In this document: piece by piece, positions 5,972 through 7,844 of the stretch
Position numbering within the stretch: the stretch's first letter is position 1
Layout: each line of letters begins with the position of its first letter
Assembly (NCBI GenBank): GCA_900548845.1
Contig: URMI01000042.1
Coordinates: forward strand, 1-7,844
DNA length: 7,844 nucleotides
Source of the DNA: an uncultured Clostridia bacterium
Lineage (GTDB): Bacteria > Bacillota > Clostridia > Christensenellales > Borkfalkiaceae
Direction: 5' to 3'
Notes under the pieces: model-generated
Seen by the model: only the letters and a program-made list of their open reading frames with translations
Told to the model about the DNA's origin: nothing
Databases searched by the model: none
Made by a program: the position numbers and the translations under genes

Positions 5972-6978
5972 CGTTTTTCTCCTTTGCTTCTTATGGTCTC
6001 CGCTTTTTCATAGGCGCGGACGATGCGCATCACGAGGGGATGGCGCACGACGTCCTTTTCGGTGAGGGTGACGATCGCGATGTCCTCCACCCCTTTCAGG
6101 ATGCTCACCGCCTGCTTTAATCCGCTCGTCTTGCCTTCAGGAAGGTCGGTCTGCGTCAGATCGCCCGTGACGACCATCTTGCTCCCGTCGCCGAGGCGCG
6201 TTAAAAACATCTTCATCTGTTCGCGAGTGGCGTTCTGCGCTTCGTCGAGGATGACAAAGGCGTTCGATAGCGTTCTCCCGCGCATATAGGCAAGGGGCGC
6301 GACTTCGATGACGCCCTTTTCCATGAGCTTTGCATACGTCTCGAGCCCGAACATCTCCTGAAGGGCGTCGTAGAGGGGGCGAAGATAAGGATCGACCTTG
6401 GTCTGAAGATCGCCCGGGAGAAAGCCGAGCTTTTCGCCCGCTTCCACGGCGGGGCGGGTCAGGATGATCTTTTCCACCTGCTTGCCCTTATAGGCGGCGA
6501 CGGCGAGGCAGACGGCAAGATACGTCTTGCCCGTGCCCGCAGGCCCCACGCCGAAGGTGACGGTATTGCCCTTGATGGCGGAGACATACTCCTTCTGCCC
6601 CACCGTCTTGCACTTGACGGGCTTGCCGCGCGACGAGACGGCGACGACGCCGTGCATCAGCGAGCCGATGTCCGAAGCGTGCCCTTCGCGCGCAAGCTCG
6701 ATGCAATAGAGAAGGCTGCTCTTATCGATGTTGTCCCCCGCCTCGACGATCGCAAGCAGGCTCTCGACGACCTCTTTGCCGAGGGCGGCGTTCTCCGCCG
6801 CCCCTTCAAGGACGATGTTCGTCCCCTCCACTTTGGTGAAGAGTTCGAGCTCCCGCGCGATGGTGACGAGGTTTTCATCGAAGATCCCGAGGACCTTCTG
6901 GAGCCTGTCCAATCCGCCCGTTTCGATGGTATATCTGGTTGCCGTAATCCTTTCCTCCTGCCGGCATGTGCCGGTCAC
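5968..6978 (-). CDS. phoH: PhoH-like ATPase (YbeZ family)
   Basis: Cytoplasmic P-loop ATPase of the PhoH/YbeZ family, linked to RNA metabolism and a known partner of YbeY. Numbered from the GTG at 6978 it has 336 residues. It shows a short N-terminal helical/KH-like region (about 15-110), Walker A GPAGTGKT (145-152), ILTRPAVEAGEKLGFLPGD (172-190), Walker B FVILDEAQNAT (241-251), TGDLTQTDLP (271-280) and VRHPLV (311-316), all typical of the family. The start is uncertain. The GTG overlaps the yqfD stop (GTGA) but has no clear Shine-Dalgarno. A perfect AGGAGG (6959-6954) lies inside this reading, five bases before an in-frame ATT at 6948, after which the protein would begin like other family members. 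A TTG further in (residue 23) is a weaker choice. The first ten residues may therefore not be translated. Confidence 0.95.
   Translation of the reverse strand: MTGTCRQEERITATRYTIETGGLDRLQKVLGIFDENLVTIARELELFTKVEGTNIVLEGAAENAALGKEVVESLLAIVEAGDNIDKSSLLYCIELAREGHASDIGSLMHGVVAVSSRGKPVKCKTVGQKEYVSAIKGNTVTFGVGPAGTGKTYLAVCLAVAAYKGKQVEKIILTRPAVEAGEKLGFLPGDLQTKVDPYLRPLYDALQEMFGLETYAKLMEKGVIEVAPLAYMRGRTLSNAFVILDEAQNATREQMKMFLTRLGDGSKMVVTGDLTQTDLPEGKTSGLKQAVSILKGVEDIAIVTLTEKDVVRHPLVMRIVRAYEKAETIRSKGEKR
6954..6959 (-). promoter_or_regulatory. Perfect Shine-Dalgarno inside the annotated 5' end of phoH
   Basis: AGGAGG on the minus strand, within the longer CAGGAGGAAAGG, lies about 20 bases inside the GTG-initiated phoH reading. 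Five bases after it is an in-frame ATT codon (6948-6946) and no ATG, GTG or TTG at the usual distance. It is preceded directly by a hairpin. This suggests that phoH translation starts here from a non-standard AUU codon, or that the original ATG has mutated. Confidence 0.6.
6961..6974 (-). repeat. Small inverted repeat just upstream of the phoH ribosome site
   Basis: CCGGCA-CA-TGCCGG is a perfect 14-base inverted repeat, practically a five-bp stem with a four-base loop. It sits between the yqfD stop codon and the internal AGGAGG of phoH. In the mRNA it would end one base before that ribosome site, so it could tune ribosome access or mark a processing point. It has no U tract, so it is not a terminator. 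Confidence 0.5.
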
Positions 6979-7826
6979 TGCATATGACTTGAAACTTCCG
7001 TCCGCGCCTGCCCGTAGATGCGCCAGCCTTCCTCTGACTTTTCGGAAAAGAGCTCCGCATCCTCCCCGAAGGCAAGGCGGGCGGCTTCGAAGGCGGCCTC
7101 TTCGCTCCCCTCAAACACCCCTTCCACGGGGCAGAGGAGCACCGCATAGCCCACGACGAGCACGCTTTCCTCCCGTTCGCCGATGAGGACGCGCTCGGAG
7201 ATGAGCGTCTGCCCCGCCTCCACCTGCTGCCCGATTTCGGCGCAGGGCGTGCCGCGCAGCGCGACGAGCTCCTCAAGAACGCCCGCCTTGGGGCTTATGA
7301 GGGGCGCGGGGGAGAAGATCTCCTCCTCGTCGCTCACTTCGATGAGGACCGTGAGCACCCCGCCTTCGAAGTGAAGGGAGGCAAAGCTCACGCGCGGAAG
7401 GGAGAGGATGCGCGAAGTGAGAAGCGCCGTCTGTTCCGGCGCGGGAGAAAGGGGCGTGATGCCGCCCTCCTGCAAGATGGCGCGCACCTCCCCTTCGTAG
7501 TATGCCCCGCTGCCTTCCACTTCGATCGTGAGGACGCGCCGCTCGAGGGCGAGCACGCAGAAAAGCGCCAAAACCGCCCCCGCTGCGAGCGAGAAAAAGC
7601 GGCGGGCTCCTTTGAGGCGCATGAGCCCCAGAGGGCGCACTTTTTTAATATTATAACACGAACCCCGCAAAATTGCAAAAACTTTTTTGCAGTCTTTCGC
7701 GGCGACGGTGAGGACAACGGCATTTTTTTGCGCACGCCGCGCCGCCAGCACGGGAACGTGCGCCCGCGCCAGCTTATCAAGGACGCGCTCGGGCCCGATG
7801 CCTTGGACAAAAAGCTGCGCCCTCAT
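6975..7826 (-). CDS. yqfD: Sporulation protein YqfD-like membrane protein, shortened
   Basis: This resembles YqfD, a sporulation-associated membrane protein of Firmicutes normally encoded just before phoH. The 283-residue product has an N-terminal cytoplasmic part (1-74), one membrane helix (about 76-95), then a POTRA-like outer part that includes VLTIEVEGSGAYYEGEVRAI (98-117). A lipoyl/biotin-carrier-like segment follows, from LISPKAGVLEELVALRGTPC (176-195) to VEAGQTLISERVLIG (202-216). Family members are usually near 390-400 residues. Here the text passes from this segment almost directly to the terminal EEAAFEAARLAF...ARTEV part, so an internal block of about 100 residues appears missing rather than the end. 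The ATG at 7826 has no clear Shine-Dalgarno, which suggests coupling to a gene (probably yqfC) ending just outside the window. The 3' end overlaps the phoH GTG. Assignment rests on position and sequence pattern. Confidence 0.8.
   Translation of the reverse strand: MRAQLFVQGIGPERVLDKLARAHVPVLAARRAQKNAVVLTVAAKDCKKVFAILRGSCYNIKKVRPLGLMRLKGARRFFSLAAGAVLALFCVLALERRVLTIEVEGSGAYYEGEVRAILQEGGITPLSPAPEQTALLTSRILSLPRVSFASLHFEGGVLTVLIEVSDEEEIFSPAPLISPKAGVLEELVALRGTPCAEIGQQVEAGQTLISERVLIGEREESVLVVGYAVLLCPVEGVFEGSEEAAFEAARLAFGEDAELFSEKSEEGWRIYGQARTEVSSHMQ
7650..7678 (-). promoter_or_regulatory. Possible internal promoter within yqfD
   Basis: In an unusually AT-rich patch of yqfD the minus strand reads TTGCAA (7678-7673), a 17-base spacer and a perfect TATAAT (7655-7650). 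The -35 matches consensus at four of six positions. A transcript from here would start near 7643 and carry phoH and the genes beyond it; it could also express YqfD from Met69 (ATG at 7622), just before the membrane helix. The -10 is built from codons for Cys-Tyr-Asn-Ile, so chance resemblance cannot be excluded. Confidence 0.35.
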
Positions 7827-7844
7827 CTCAGATGCGCGTCACCC

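Noticed and set aside
4547..6013. Very long plus-strand frame (488 codons) opposite pgpH
   Set aside because: Product is a low-complexity run of Asp, Glu, Arg, His and Gly with no recognisable domain; it exists because stop codons are rare antisense to this GC-rich gene.
7827..7844. 3' end of a yqfC gene at the right edge of the window
   Set aside because: yqfC is expected here, but only 18 bases remain and two frames fit: one ends at TGA 7830-7828, the other overlaps the yqfD ATG as ATGA. Too little sequence to call.

Overview
The window is about 7.8 kb of GC-rich DNA. Codon third positions are strongly G/C biased, so long shadow frames lie opposite most genes. The gene content and order point to a Firmicutes genome of the class Clostridia. 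The order yqfD, phoH, pgpH, ybeY, era, yqzL, recO is the well-known Bacillus/Clostridium arrangement, and yqfD is a sporulation-associated gene. The high GC and compacted gene forms suggest a gut lineage such as Christensenellales, but this is inference and no rRNA is present.

Layout. At the left end, on the plus strand, is a complete class II fructose-bisphosphate aldolase gene (21-956) followed by a strong, symmetric intrinsic terminator (973-1004). Next comes a roughly 235-bp gene-free stretch. It holds a dense set of inverted repeats (about 1015-1182) with imperfect terminal inverted repeats, resembling an interspersed REP/MITE-like element or a structured RNA. Everything to the right is on the minus strand. 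A stand-alone gene for a DUF3737 beta-helix protein (1241-2101) is convergent with the aldolase. It has its own consensus sigma-70-type promoter, placed so close to the ATG that the mRNA should be essentially leaderless. Further right, reading right to left, is the tightly packed operon yqfD - phoH - pgpH - ybeY - era - yqzL - recO. Most of its junctions are 4- or 8-nt overlaps or gaps of a few nucleotides; only era to yqzL has a spacer (63 nt).

How the genes work together. The operon combines RNA and ribosome quality control (PhoH-like ATPase, YbeY endoribonuclease, Era 30S-maturation GTPase), c-di-AMP turnover (PgpH), recombinational repair (RecO) and a sporulation-linked membrane protein (YqfD). 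The genes dgkA and cdd, which lie between ybeY and era in Bacillus subtilis, are absent.

Most of the window is ordinary housekeeping DNA. I do not see an unmistakable new system. The points most worth a second look are: a PgpH lacking its extracytoplasmic HDED sensor domain; a YqfD that seems to have lost an internal segment; a phoH start region where an ideal Shine-Dalgarno precedes an in-frame ATT rather than the annotated GTG; the leaderless promoter with an operator-like dyad in front of the DUF3737 gene; and the repeat-like element in the intergenic region.
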